DNA from: Clostridia bacterium | GTDB taxonomy: Bacteria > Bacillota > Clostridia > Christensenellales > Aristaeellaceae | Reading direction: 5' to 3' | DNA: 35,707 nucleotides | Assembly (NCBI GenBank): GCA_017434085.1 | Contig: JAFRFY010000100.1 | Location: 1 to 35,707, forward strand | In this document: positions 7,268-14,701 of the stretch, in pieces | Numbering within the stretch: position 1 is the stretch's first letter | How the letters are laid out: each line of letters begins with the position of its first letter | Notes under the pieces: generated by a model | Database searches by the model: none | What the model saw: the letters and a program-made list of their open reading frames with translations, nothing else | Told to the model about the DNA's origin: nothing | Program-made: the position numbers and the translations under genes

Positions 7268-9052
7268 GTTTTGCTGTTCCTCCGCCAGCCGCTCCACCAG
7301 CTGCCGTATGCGCTCCCGCGCCTCGGTCTGCTGCATGAAGCGGTCCTCCCGGCTCTCGGGGGCGTCGCCCATAATGGCCACGAACTGGCTGACCTTGAGG
7401 CCCAGGGCGTCCTGCATATCCCGGTCGGAGCCGTTGGGCGACACGAGGTAGTAGCACAGCAGGCTGTCCTGCTGGCCGATGCGGTGGGCGCGGTCCTCGG
7501 CCTGCGAGTGCACCGCCGGGGACCAGTCCAGCTCCCCGAACACCACGCAGGTCGCCCGCTGCAGGTTCAGCCCGCTGGCGGAGCGCAGGGAGATGCACAG
7601 AAGGTCGGTCTTCCCCGCCATGAACGCCGCCGCGGCCTCGTCCTTTTGCCTGTCCGTCTCCCGCCCGGTGATGAATTTCGGATGGCAGCCCTTCAATTCC
7701 TTCTTATAGATGTCCATCACCGCGTGATGATGGCCCATCAGCAGCACCTTTTCCCCGGCCTCCACCAGCGCCTTGACGAACGCGCACACGAACGGGGCCT
7801 TGGCGATGCCCGTAGCCTGCCGCTCCTGCTGGGAGATGGCGTCCTCGATGATGGCCCGCCGGGACGGGTCGTCGGTGGCGCGCAGCAGCTTCAGGTTCTC
7901 CGCCACGGGCTTCATCAGCTCCCGGTAGACGGCGTCGTCCCAGTCGATCTCCTGCACCAGCCGCCGCTTGGCGGGCAGCTCTTTAAGCACGTCGGATTTT
8001 AAACGCCTCAGCATCAGCCCCTCGCGCCGCAAATGCTCGCCCAGCAGCTCCGGCTTGGCCACCACGGCGGTGTTGTAGCCGTAGCACCACTCCCGGGAAA
8101 AGCTCTCCCAGTCGCCCAAAAAGTGGAAGTCGATGATGTTGACCACGTTCCAGATCTCGCCGCCCTGGTTGTAGATGGGCGTGCCGGACAGCCCGATGCA
8201 GTTCTCGCACGCCTCCGACAGCAGCGACGCCGCCGAATACTTGCCCGTGCCGTTGTGCCGAAGCTCCTGCATCTCGTCGAATATCACGGTCTTGAAGCCC
8301 ATGCCGGGCAGCACGTCCTTCCACCCCCGCAAAAGCAGGTAGTGGATGATGTAAACGTCCGCCTCCGGCAGCGCGTAGGGCTTTAACCCCCTGATGACGT
8401 GCACCCGCAGCCGCCCGTCCGGGGACAGGAAGCGCTCCACCTCCCGCTGCCAGTTGCGGATCAGGTGGGGCGGCACCACCAGTATGGCAGGGTACGCCGC
8501 GGTGGTGGCCAAAAACGCCAGCGCCTGCACGGTCTTGCCCAGGCCCATCTCGTCCGCCAGCAGGCAGCGCCGGGTGGACAGCATAAACCCCAGCCCCTGC
8601 TTCTGGAACGGCAGCAGCTCTCCGGAGAAGGTCTCTTTGGGCGGCGTGGCGTTCTCGGGCATGCTGAGGGCCTGCTCCCGCCGCACGGCGTACTCCCGGG
8701 CCTCCTCCAGGGCGTTCTCCCAGCGCGCGCGGTCGGAGGCCTTCACCGTAAGCGGGTAGCGCAGCATCAGCCAGTTCAGTTCGCCGATGATGCGCCGATG
8801 CGCCGTGAAGCGCGCCACCCCCCGCCCCCGGCCGTCGCAGCCGGGAAACAGCCGCTTCGCAAGCTCCGTCACGCAGGGCTCGCCCTTGATGGTCCAGCAC
8901 CTCGACCTCCGGTTGTAGGACAGCGTGCCGTAGGTGCGCGACCCCTCGGGCACGTCCCTGAGGTACGCGGGAAAGTCGGGCCCGGGGGCGTAATCATCGT
9001 ATCCGTCCATCACGATGGCGCCCTCGCCGGTGTATTCGTACTCCTCCGTCAC
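7247..9052 (-). CDS. SNF2-family DNA helicase/translocase
   Basis: Double-stranded DNA translocase of superfamily 2, 601 residues. The N-terminal 140 residues are a private extension. The motor then shows LLPFQKQGLGFM (Q-motif-like), Walker A DEMGLGKT (167-174), Walker B DEMQ (259-262, where most relatives have DEAH or DEVH), motif III SGTP (289-292) and motif VI QAEDRAHRIGQ (517-527), the hallmark of Swi2/Snf2 proteins. The start is GTG at 9052, overlapping the stop of the upstream nuclease-like gene (GTGA), so the two are probably made together. Related compact SNF2 proteins occur in prophages and mobile islands next to nucleases; no phage genes are visible here. Role in repair, defence or replication cannot be decided. 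Confidence 0.9.
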   Translation of the reverse strand: MTEEYEYTGEGAIVMDGYDDYAPGPDFPAYLRDVPEGSRTYGTLSYNRRSRCWTIKGEPCVTELAKRLFPGCDGRGRGVARFTAHRRIIGELNWLMLRYPLTVKASDRARWENALEEAREYAVRREQALSMPENATPPKETFSGELLPFQKQGLGFMLSTRRCLLADEMGLGKTVQALAFLATTAAYPAILVVPPHLIRNWQREVERFLSPDGRLRVHVIRGLKPYALPEADVYIIHYLLLRGWKDVLPGMGFKTVIFDEMQELRHNGTGKYSAASLLSEACENCIGLSGTPIYNQGGEIWNVVNIIDFHFLGDWESFSREWCYGYNTAVVAKPELLGEHLRREGLMLRRLKSDVLKELPAKRRLVQEIDWDDAVYRELMKPVAENLKLLRATDDPSRRAIIEDAISQQERQATGIAKAPFVCAFVKALVEAGEKVLLMGHHHAVMDIYKKELKGCHPKFITGRETDRQKDEAAAAFMAGKTDLLCISLRSASGLNLQRATCVVFGELDWSPAVHSQAEDRAHRIGQQDSLLCYYLVSPNGSDRDMQDALGLKVSQFVAIMGDAPESREDRFMQQTEARERIRQLVERLAEEQQNGRGDAR

Positions 9053-9423
9053 GGCAGCGCCACCCCCCAGAGCCGATTGAGCGATATGATATACACGCCC
9101 TTGCCGTCGATGCTGTCCGGCAGCCGCGTCACGCGCTGGGTCACCACCACCACGGCGTCCAGCGCGTCGGACGCCAGGTACCGCCGAAGCTGCTTCGTCA
9201 GCTCGGCGGACGCGGGCCGCCCCTTCTTCACCTCGATGCCCACGCGCCCCACCTTGAAATCGATGCGGCAGCGGGGCGAGAGCCGGTATTCGTGCGCGTA
9301 TTGTATCCCCGCGGCCTCCAGCGCCCGGGCGATCTCCGCGTGGATGTCGTACTCCTCCGGCTGGGCGGGCATGCGCACGGCGGCGATGGCGTTCATGATG
9401 CGGGTGATCATGGCGTCGATCAT
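9049..9423 (-). CDS. Small PD-(D/E)XK nuclease-like protein
   Basis: A 124-residue protein. A helix with E30 is followed by E45, then the core CRIDFKVGRVGIEVKKG with D55, E64 and K66, which fits the D-x8-E-x-K metal-binding site of the PD-(D/E)XK superfamily. After it comes a helix (SAELTKQLRRYLAS) and a strand DAVVVVT, again as expected for the fold. The start ATG at 9423 overlaps the stop of the upstream GNAT gene (ATGA), and its own stop overlaps the GTG of the SNF2 gene. I infer a DNA nuclease acting with the helicase. Without a profile search the family cannot be named, and a non-catalytic DNA-binding role remains possible. Confidence 0.7.
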   Translation of the reverse strand: MIDAMITRIMNAIAAVRMPAQPEEYDIHAEIARALEAAGIQYAHEYRLSPRCRIDFKVGRVGIEVKKGRPASAELTKQLRRYLASDALDAVVVVTQRVTRLPDSIDGKGVYIISLNRLWGVALP

Positions 9424-9881
9424 GGCAGCTCCATCTCGCAGGTCATGGGGATGAACCCGTATTTTTCGTACAGCGGACGCCCCGCGTCCGTGGCCTCCAG
9501 GCTGATGCAGCCGATGCCCCGCGCCCGGGCGTCCGCCACCAGCAGGTCGAGCATGCCTGCGGCGATGCCCCGCCGCCGGTATTCCGGGCGCACGTACATG
9601 TTCATGATGTAGGCCTTCCACCCGGTCACGTTGTGGCAGGTGGGCATCACCCGGAAGTAGCTCACCCCGCCCGCGCCCACGAAGGCGTCGCCGTCGAAGG
9701 CCAGGAAGCCGGTGTGGGTATTGTCCCGAAGCGCCCGCAGGTAGTAGTCCCGGGACTGCGCCGCCACCTCCGACAGGTCCGCACTGTCGTCCAGCCGGTT
9801 AGCGGCGCGGAGCACCTCGACGCGGGTCTTTACCAGCAGCTCGATCTGATCGGCGGTCGCCCGCCGGTATTCGATGTTCAT
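9420..9881 (-). CDS. GNAT-family N-acetyltransferase
   Basis: Acetyltransferase of 153 residues. It shows the GNAT order: N-terminal ATADQIELLVKTRVEVL, then strands ending in YIMNMYVRPEYRRRGIAAGML with the acetyl-CoA loop RxxGxA (R102 to A107), and a C-terminal LEATDAGRPLYEKYGFIP. The ATG at 9881 has AGGAGG about six bases upstream and overlaps the stop of the rluD-like gene (ATGA). The substrate is unknown. It is unrelated to the GNAT at 5720-6190 beyond the fold. Confidence 0.9.
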   Translation of the reverse strand: MNIEYRRATADQIELLVKTRVEVLRAANRLDDSADLSEVAAQSRDYYLRALRDNTHTGFLAFDGDAFVGAGGVSYFRVMPTCHNVTGWKAYIMNMYVRPEYRRRGIAAGMLDLLVADARARGIGCISLEATDAGRPLYEKYGFIPMTCEMELP

Positions 9882-10744
9882 AGTAGCCTCCTCAGCGCCT
9901 CCGGCAGCGGAGACGCGCGCTCGATGATCTCCCCCGTGATGGGGTGTATGAGCCGGATATAGGTCGAATGCAGCGCGAACCGCCCGGGCAGGCGTTCATC
10001 CTCGTGGCCGTAGAGGAAATCCCCCACGACGGGGTGTCCCATGTACATAAGATGCACCCGGATCTGGTGGGTGCGGCCGGTCTCCAGCCGCAGGCGCACC
10101 AGCGAACAGCCGTCGCCGGCCGCCTCCACCCGATAATGCGTCACGGCGGGCCTGCCGTTTTCATGATCCACCGCCCGGCGCACGGTGGCGGCTTCTTCCT
10201 TGGCGATGGGCGCGTCGATCACCCCCGCGCCGTCCATGCGCCCCTCGACGACGGCCAGGTATTCCCGCACGAAGGCGTCGGTGTGCAGCTGCCTCTGCAG
10301 CGCCTGCGCGGCGTGGGCGTGCTTCGCCGCCGCCATCAGGCCGCTGGTGCCCCGGTCCAGACGGTTCAGCGGCCGGAACACCATGCCGGGAAAGCAGTAT
10401 GCCAGCCGGTTTTCAAGGGTCATGGCATCCTGCTTCGGGGAGCACTGGCACGCCAGCGGCGCGGGCTTGTCGATGATGAGCACGTCCTCATCCTCGTACA
10501 CCACGTCCACCGGCGTCGGGTCGGGGGCGACGCCCACCTGCCCGGGCTCATAAAGCCGCACCGCCACCACGTCGCCGGGGCGCAGCAGGTGATTCGCGCG
10601 GACCGGCGCGCCGTTGACCGTCACGGCGCCCTGCGTCTTGAGCGACGCGAACTGATGATACGACACGCCCATGTCGCCCCGGACGAAGTACTTCACCTTC
10701 CGCCCGGCGTCCTTCTCACCCGCGGCGCGCTCCAGCGTCCTCAT
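9878..10744 (-). CDS. RluD/RluA-family pseudouridine synthase
   Basis: Converts uridine to pseudouridine in RNA, most likely 23S rRNA or tRNA. The 288-residue protein has an S4-like RNA-binding region at about 10-60, then VVYEDEDVLIIDKPAPLACQ and the catalytic motif NRLDRGTSGL with Asp130 (relatives usually have HRLD), followed by EYLAVVEG and LETGRTHQIRVHLMYMGHPVVGD. I prefer ATG 10744, with AAAGGG upstream; a GTG at 10756 would sit too close to that SD. It is the first gene of a four-gene minus-strand chain in which every junction is a 4-base overlap. Specific target positions cannot be assigned. Confidence 0.92.
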   Translation of the reverse strand: MRTLERAAGEKDAGRKVKYFVRGDMGVSYHQFASLKTQGAVTVNGAPVRANHLLRPGDVVAVRLYEPGQVGVAPDPTPVDVVYEDEDVLIIDKPAPLACQCSPKQDAMTLENRLAYCFPGMVFRPLNRLDRGTSGLMAAAKHAHAAQALQRQLHTDAFVREYLAVVEGRMDGAGVIDAPIAKEEAATVRRAVDHENGRPAVTHYRVEAAGDGCSLVRLRLETGRTHQIRVHLMYMGHPVVGDFLYGHEDERLPGRFALHSTYIRLIHPITGEIIERASPLPEALRRLL

Positions 10745-10837
10745 TGGCAAAATCACCCTTTATCATTATAACAGGCGTGTCAAATCGCGCATAAACGCCG
10801 CGCGAACGGGGCACAATGATCCCAGGAGGTGAGCGAC

Positions 10838-11011
10838 ATGAGTCCCAAGGAGTTGCAGTATATCGAGGACGCGCTGGGTCACGAGCAGTTTTTGAAGGCC
10901 CAGTGCCAGGAGGCGCAGCAAAAGCTGACCGACCCGGACCTGAAAAACTGCGTCGGCCAGATGCTCTCGAAGCATCAGGAGATCTTCGACAGCTTCTTCC
11001 AGCTGGTGTGA
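10838..11011 (+). CDS. Small spore coat-associated protein
   Basis: A 57-residue helical protein starting MSPKELQYIEDALGHEQFLK and ending in KHQEIFDSFFQLV, a pattern I recognise from short clostridial proteins encoded next to CotF-type coat proteins. The ATG at 10838 has an excellent AGGAGGTG site; a GTG three codons earlier would overlap that SD. It contains two Cys and no signal peptide. The partner gene follows 33 bases downstream. Expression in the mother cell during sporulation is inferred from the family; no sigma-E or sigma-K promoter could be called with confidence. Confidence 0.82.
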   Translation: MSPKELQYIEDALGHEQFLKAQCQEAQQKLTDPDLKNCVGQMLSKHQEIFDSFFQLV

Positions 11012-11044
11012 GGATCAATATCTTTGAGGAAGGAGTGAAACGGC

Positions 11045-11290
11045 ATGAATGATCAGATGATTATGGAAAACCTGCTCTTGACCACCAAGGGCGTGTGCGA
11101 CCTGTACATGCACGGCACCATCGAGTCCGCCACCGGCAACGTGCAGCGGACCTTCGACAGCGCCCTCAGCGACAGCCTGTGCATGCAAGGCGACATCTAC
11201 CAGAAGATGGCCTCCAAGGGCTGGTATCCCGCCCAGCAGGCCCAGCAGCAGCAGATCGACCAGGTGCGCCAGAAGTACGCGGGGAAATGA
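11045..11290 (+). CDS. Spore coat protein, CotF family
   Basis: An 81-residue protein beginning MNDQMIMENLLLTTKGVCDLYMHGTIES and ending WYPAQQAQQQQIDQVRQKY. This matches the coat F domain: a ferritin-like helical bundle with a late QGDIYQKMASKGWYPA motif. GAAGGAG lies upstream of the ATG. Together with the preceding gene it forms a two-gene coat module; a stable hairpin lies just after the stop. It is one of the clearest signs that the organism makes endospores. Confidence 0.88.
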   Translation: MNDQMIMENLLLTTKGVCDLYMHGTIESATGNVQRTFDSALSDSLCMQGDIYQKMASKGWYPAQQAQQQQIDQVRQKYAGK

Positions 11291-11294
11291 GAAC

Positions 11295-11317
11295 CGCCCG
11301 GCACGGCTTGCCGGGCG
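11295..11317 (+). terminator. Hairpin after the coat-protein pair
   Basis: Nine-base stem CGCCCGGCA / TGCCGGGCG with a five-base loop, five bases after the stop codon. No T run follows on the plus strand, so it may be a weak terminator or an mRNA 3'-end stabiliser. Confidence 0.5.
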
Positions 11318-11336
11318 TACATAAAAGATTGAATTC

Positions 11337-12308
11337 CTAATTCTTTAAGAACTCCGCCACCTCATGCCACCACGGGAACAGCACCTCGTCTTCGGAGCGG
11401 TAGATCTCATGCTTCGCCCCCTTGACCACGCGGTGCACGCCGTTTTTGACCCGGGCGATGAAGTCCCTCTGCGGGCCGGGCAGCACCACGTCGTCCAGCC
11501 CGGCGGTGAACAGCAGGACCTTCGCGTCGATCTTCTCCACCGCGCCGGGGGTGAGTATGTCTTTGGTGACGTCGATGGCCTCCCGAAGCCAGCCGTAGGT
11601 CGGCCCGTTGTTCTGGAATTGGGGGGTGTTGAAGCGCAGGTCCTCGTACCACTCGAAGCGCGCCCGGCCGTTGGCGCAGGCCGTCTCGAACTGCTCCTTC
11701 TCCGCGTAGGGCCTGGAGACGAACACGCGCTTCCTGGCGTTTTTGAGCGCGCCCTCCACGGCGCACAGGGCCTGCGCCACCGGCTTGGGCATGCCGCTCA
11801 GGTTCGGGGCGATCATCGGGGCGCACATCGCCGCCCGGTCGAACACCCCGGGATGGCGCTCCAGGTACAGCGCCGTCACCGCGCCGCCCATGGAGTGACA
11901 GAACACGCGCCAGGGCTTGGGCATGCCGGCGAGCACCTCGCGGCGCACGATGTCCATATCGCGCACGTACTCGTCGAAGTCCCTGACGTGGGTCAGTGAC
12001 AGCCCGTCCAGCCCCTCCGCGCGCCCGGAGCGCCCGTGGCCGCGCTGGTCGTAGGCCGCCACGGAGAGGCCGCCCTTGAGCAGCGAATGGATGACCTCCG
12101 CGAACTTGTCCACGTTCTCGGTAAAGCCGTGGACGATCAGCACCGTGCCCCTCGGCCGGTCGGCGTCAAAGCGCGATGTGAACAGCGGCACGCCGCCGTC
12201 GCCGGGTATCGTCCGATCCGTCCGGCGGGCGTTGATGTAGGGCAGTATGACCCCTTTCATGGTCCCGGCGTAGCCCTCGGAGCGCGCCAGGCCGTCCTGA
12301 TTCAGCAT
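11337..12308 (-). CDS. Alpha/beta hydrolase, lysophospholipase (PldB) type
   Basis: Serine hydrolase of 323 residues. It shows VLIVHGFTEN (oxyanion region, about 56-65), the RGHGRS loop (89-94), the nucleophile elbow CHSMGG with Ser139, an acid Asp272 or Asp273 in AGLDDVVLP, and His300 in GAKHEIYRSEDEV. The cap region and EIYRSE ending are typical of the PldB/monoglyceride-lipase group. No signal peptide is visible. The ATG at 12308 has AAGGA eight bases upstream, better than the GTG at 12314. The stop is TAG. It lies 21 bases behind the symporter gene and is probably co-transcribed with it; the actual ester substrate is unknown. Confidence 0.9.
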   Translation of the reverse strand: MLNQDGLARSEGYAGTMKGVILPYINARRTDRTIPGDGGVPLFTSRFDADRPRGTVLIVHGFTENVDKFAEVIHSLLKGGLSVAAYDQRGHGRSGRAEGLDGLSLTHVRDFDEYVRDMDIVRREVLAGMPKPWRVFCHSMGGAVTALYLERHPGVFDRAAMCAPMIAPNLSGMPKPVAQALCAVEGALKNARKRVFVSRPYAEKEQFETACANGRARFEWYEDLRFNTPQFQNNGPTYGWLREAIDVTKDILTPGAVEKIDAKVLLFTAGLDDVVLPGPQRDFIARVKNGVHRVVKGAKHEIYRSEDEVLFPWWHEVAEFLKN

Positions 12309-12329
12309 CTCCACAATCCTTCCCCTCCC

Positions 12330-13691
12330 CTATTTGGCGATTCGGGCGTAGACCTTCTTTTCATCGTAGAGCATGAACAGCACCCCGCCCAGCACGCACA
12401 CCGCGGCGGCCGCCACGGCGGTGATGCGATAGCCCAGCCCGGTCTCCTGCCCGATGGTGGCGAAGGCCGTCACCAGCAGCATGGCGACGGACTGGCCCAG
12501 CTTGAAGGCGAAGGTGCGCGCGGCGTAGAACATGCCGCTGCGGTTCTCGCGGGTCTCCAGGGCGTCGTACTCGGCGATGTCGGCCACCACCGCCTGGGGC
12601 AGTATACCGAATATGGCCATGGCGGGCGCGGCGATGACGCACAGCAGGTAGCCCTGCACCGCCGGGGGGATCGGCAGGCGGCTGCCGAAGCAGGCGGTGT
12701 AGATGAAGCTCAGCGTGAACACCGTGAAGGCGCACAGTATCAGCTTCTTCTTGCCGAACCTCGGCGTCAGCCTGTTCACCGGCACATAGAACAGCACCGA
12801 CAGCGCCGTCATCAGCACGAAGTACACCGTGGACATGCCCTCGTCCAGCCTGAGCAGGCTGGTGACGAAGAAGGGCAGCGCCGTCTGGAACATGGTGATG
12901 CCCAGGAAGTAGGCGATGTCCGAGGCCACGAATACCCTAAAATCCCGGTTGCGGAAGGTGGCCGCCAGCGACTTCGCGGCGTTGGCCTGGCTGGGCGCGG
13001 CGGTCACGTAGTCCCGCTCGCGGATGGTGAACACCGGCACGAACATGCAGACCATGCCGATCAGCGACATCCCCGTGAAGGTCACCCGTATGGCCGTCAC
13101 CCGGGGCATCCAGTTCTCCAGCATGCCCCACACCACCGGGGCCACATACGCCATCGCCATGCCCGCGATGTAGGTAAAGGATATCGCGGTGGAGATCGCC
13201 ATGCGGGTCTTCTGGTCGGCCCCCAGTTCGGGGATCAGCGCGTTGTAGGGCGTGCAGTACATGGTCATGAACAGGTAAAACAGCATCAGCATCAAGAACA
13301 AAAAGCCCGCGTTGACCCAGCTCTCCCGGTTCACCGGCGACCAGAAGGTCAGCATGCAGCTTAACGCGAAGGGGATCGCCGCCACCCGCATGAACGGTAT
13401 GCGCCGCCCCGCCTTCGACTTGCACCTGTCGGACATGGACGCGATGATCGGGTCGGTGACGGCGTCGAACAGCCTGCCGAACGCCGTGATGGCCCCCAGC
13501 ACCGTCAGTATGCCCAGCACCACGCGGCCCTGCGGCACGAAGATCGGCTGGCCCGCCTGCTGGGTGGCCAGGTCGGGCTGGTAGTAGTTCACCAGCCAGC
13601 TGGAGATCAGCGCCGCGAGCACCGACCAGCCGAACTGGCCGACGGCAAAGCACCAGATCTTGCCGGTGGACAGCTTCTTCACCTGTTTCAT
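12330..13691 (-). CDS. GPH-family (MelB-like) sugar:cation symporter
   Basis: Integral membrane transporter of 453 residues with about 12 hydrophobic helices. The early motif FDAVTDP (75-81) followed by SDRCKSKAGRRIPFM is diagnostic for the glycoside-pentoside-hexuronide:cation symporter family, and YNALIPELGADQKTRM matches its second conserved loop (YxALxPELT). The central loop around IRERDYVT joins the two halves. The substrate is probably a glycoside or sugar taken up with sodium or protons; it cannot be specified. It has GGGGGAAGG upstream of the ATG and its own promoter (13728-13756). The co-transcribed hydrolase may act on a derivative of the imported compound. Confidence 0.9.
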   Translation of the reverse strand: MKQVKKLSTGKIWCFAVGQFGWSVLAALISSWLVNYYQPDLATQQAGQPIFVPQGRVVLGILTVLGAITAFGRLFDAVTDPIIASMSDRCKSKAGRRIPFMRVAAIPFALSCMLTFWSPVNRESWVNAGFLFLMLMLFYLFMTMYCTPYNALIPELGADQKTRMAISTAISFTYIAGMAMAYVAPVVWGMLENWMPRVTAIRVTFTGMSLIGMVCMFVPVFTIRERDYVTAAPSQANAAKSLAATFRNRDFRVFVASDIAYFLGITMFQTALPFFVTSLLRLDEGMSTVYFVLMTALSVLFYVPVNRLTPRFGKKKLILCAFTVFTLSFIYTACFGSRLPIPPAVQGYLLCVIAAPAMAIFGILPQAVVADIAEYDALETRENRSGMFYAARTFAFKLGQSVAMLLVTAFATIGQETGLGYRITAVAAAAVCVLGGVLFMLYDEKKVYARIAK

Positions 13692-13727
13692 GTGGTCCTT
13701 CCCCCCCGTATCTCATCAGATATCCCT

Positions 13728-13756
13728 ATTTTAGCATGAATCCCGCGGGGAGGCAA
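13728..13756 (-). promoter_or_regulatory. Promoter of the symporter-hydrolase operon
   Basis: On the minus strand: TTGCCT (13756-13751), 17-base spacer, extended -10 TGC-TAAAAT (13733-13728). It begins right after the terminator of the upstream unit. Confidence 0.65.
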
Positions 13757-13764
13757 GACATAAT

Positions 13765-13800
13765 AAACTCCCCGGCATCCTGTCGGATGCCGGGGAGTTT
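13765..13800. terminator. Terminator after the PstS-like gene
   Basis: Perfect 16-base stem AAACTCCCCGGCATCC / GGATGCCGGGGAGTTT with loop TGTC, four bases from the stop of the minus-strand gene at 13804. A TTATTA tract follows on the minus strand. Confidence 0.9.
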
Positions 13801-13803
13801 CAT

Positions 13804-14673
13804 TCATTCCGCCTCCGCGGCCACATACCCCGCGTCCTCGACGAGCTGCCGTCCCTCCGCGGTGGCGAGCCAGTTGTACAGCTGCCGGGCGGGGGCGTCC
13901 TCCGGGGCGTCAGCGCGTATGACGGCGTAGAAGGGCTGGCGGTAGGGGTATTCGCCGCCGGCGATGGTCGCGTTGGTGGGGGCCACGCCGTTGACCTTCA
14001 ACAGCTTGATGCCCTCCTTCATGTACATGTTGTCGATGTAGTAGTACACCGAATAGCCGATGGAGTTGGCGGTGTTGCGGTAGGAGGCGATGGCGTCCAC
14101 CAGCTCGCCCATCTCGCTGGTGCGGAACTCCTTGGGGGCGTCCACCATCTCCGCACCCTGCATCACCTGGGCGCGCATCATCACCTGGCTGCCGGAGTTT
14201 TCCACCCGCTGGTAGGCCACGATGTCCAGATCGTCGCCGCCCACGTCCTTCCAGTTGGTGATCTTCCCGGTATAGATGCCCACGATCTCATCATGGGTCA
14301 GCGATTCCACGGGGTTTCCGTCGTTGATGAGGAACACCGGAGCGTCGTAGCCGATGGCCTGCACCTCCAGCGCCACGCCCTGTTCTTTGGCGTAGTCCCA
14401 GGCGTCCTGCGAGGGCTCGTACACCAGCAGCAGGTCCGCCCGGCCGTCCACCAGGGCGTAGAAGGATTCGGTGGTCTTGTTGTGGCGTATGGCGATCTTC
14501 GCGGCGGCCTCGTCCACCCCGGTGGCGGCCTCCATCAGCCGGTAGCTCAGCGGCAGGGTAGCGGTGGAGCCGTCCACCTTGGGATATTCGTTCACGGCGA
14601 TCTCCGGGCACTCCGCCAGGGCGCACCCGGCCAGCAGCAGCGCCATCAGCAGTGCGACCATTTTCTTCAACAT
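13804..14673 (-). CDS. PstS-like phosphate-type substrate-binding protein
   Basis: Exported binding protein of 289 residues. The signal peptide runs to about residue 20, with a possible lipobox LLAGC (Cys17) or a signal peptidase I site at ALA-E. The mature part has VDGSTAT (33-39) and ENSGSQVM (158-165), the loops that hold phosphate in PstS, and IYTGKITNWKDVGG (133-146), a strong PstS-family signature. No pst permease or ATPase genes are nearby, so it may be a solitary sensor or cell-surface protein rather than the ABC-transporter subunit. AGGAGGG lies upstream of the ATG. It follows the WG-repeat gene by 28 bases and is probably in the same operon. Confidence 0.85.
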   Translation of the reverse strand: MLKKMVALLMALLLAGCALAECPEIAVNEYPKVDGSTATLPLSYRLMEAATGVDEAAAKIAIRHNKTTESFYALVDGRADLLLVYEPSQDAWDYAKEQGVALEVQAIGYDAPVFLINDGNPVESLTHDEIVGIYTGKITNWKDVGGDDLDIVAYQRVENSGSQVMMRAQVMQGAEMVDAPKEFRTSEMGELVDAIASYRNTANSIGYSVYYYIDNMYMKEGIKLLKVNGVAPTNATIAGGEYPYRQPFYAVIRADAPEDAPARQLYNWLATAEGRQLVEDAGYVAAEAE

Positions 14674-14701
14674 TTCCTCTTCCCTCCTGTAAACGTATTG
14701 A

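Noticed and set aside
10765-10783. TTGACA and TATAAT upstream of the RluD-like gene taken as a promoter
   Set aside because: The two hexamers are only seven bases apart; a normal spacer is 16-18. The -10 alone may be used, but no fitting -35 was found.
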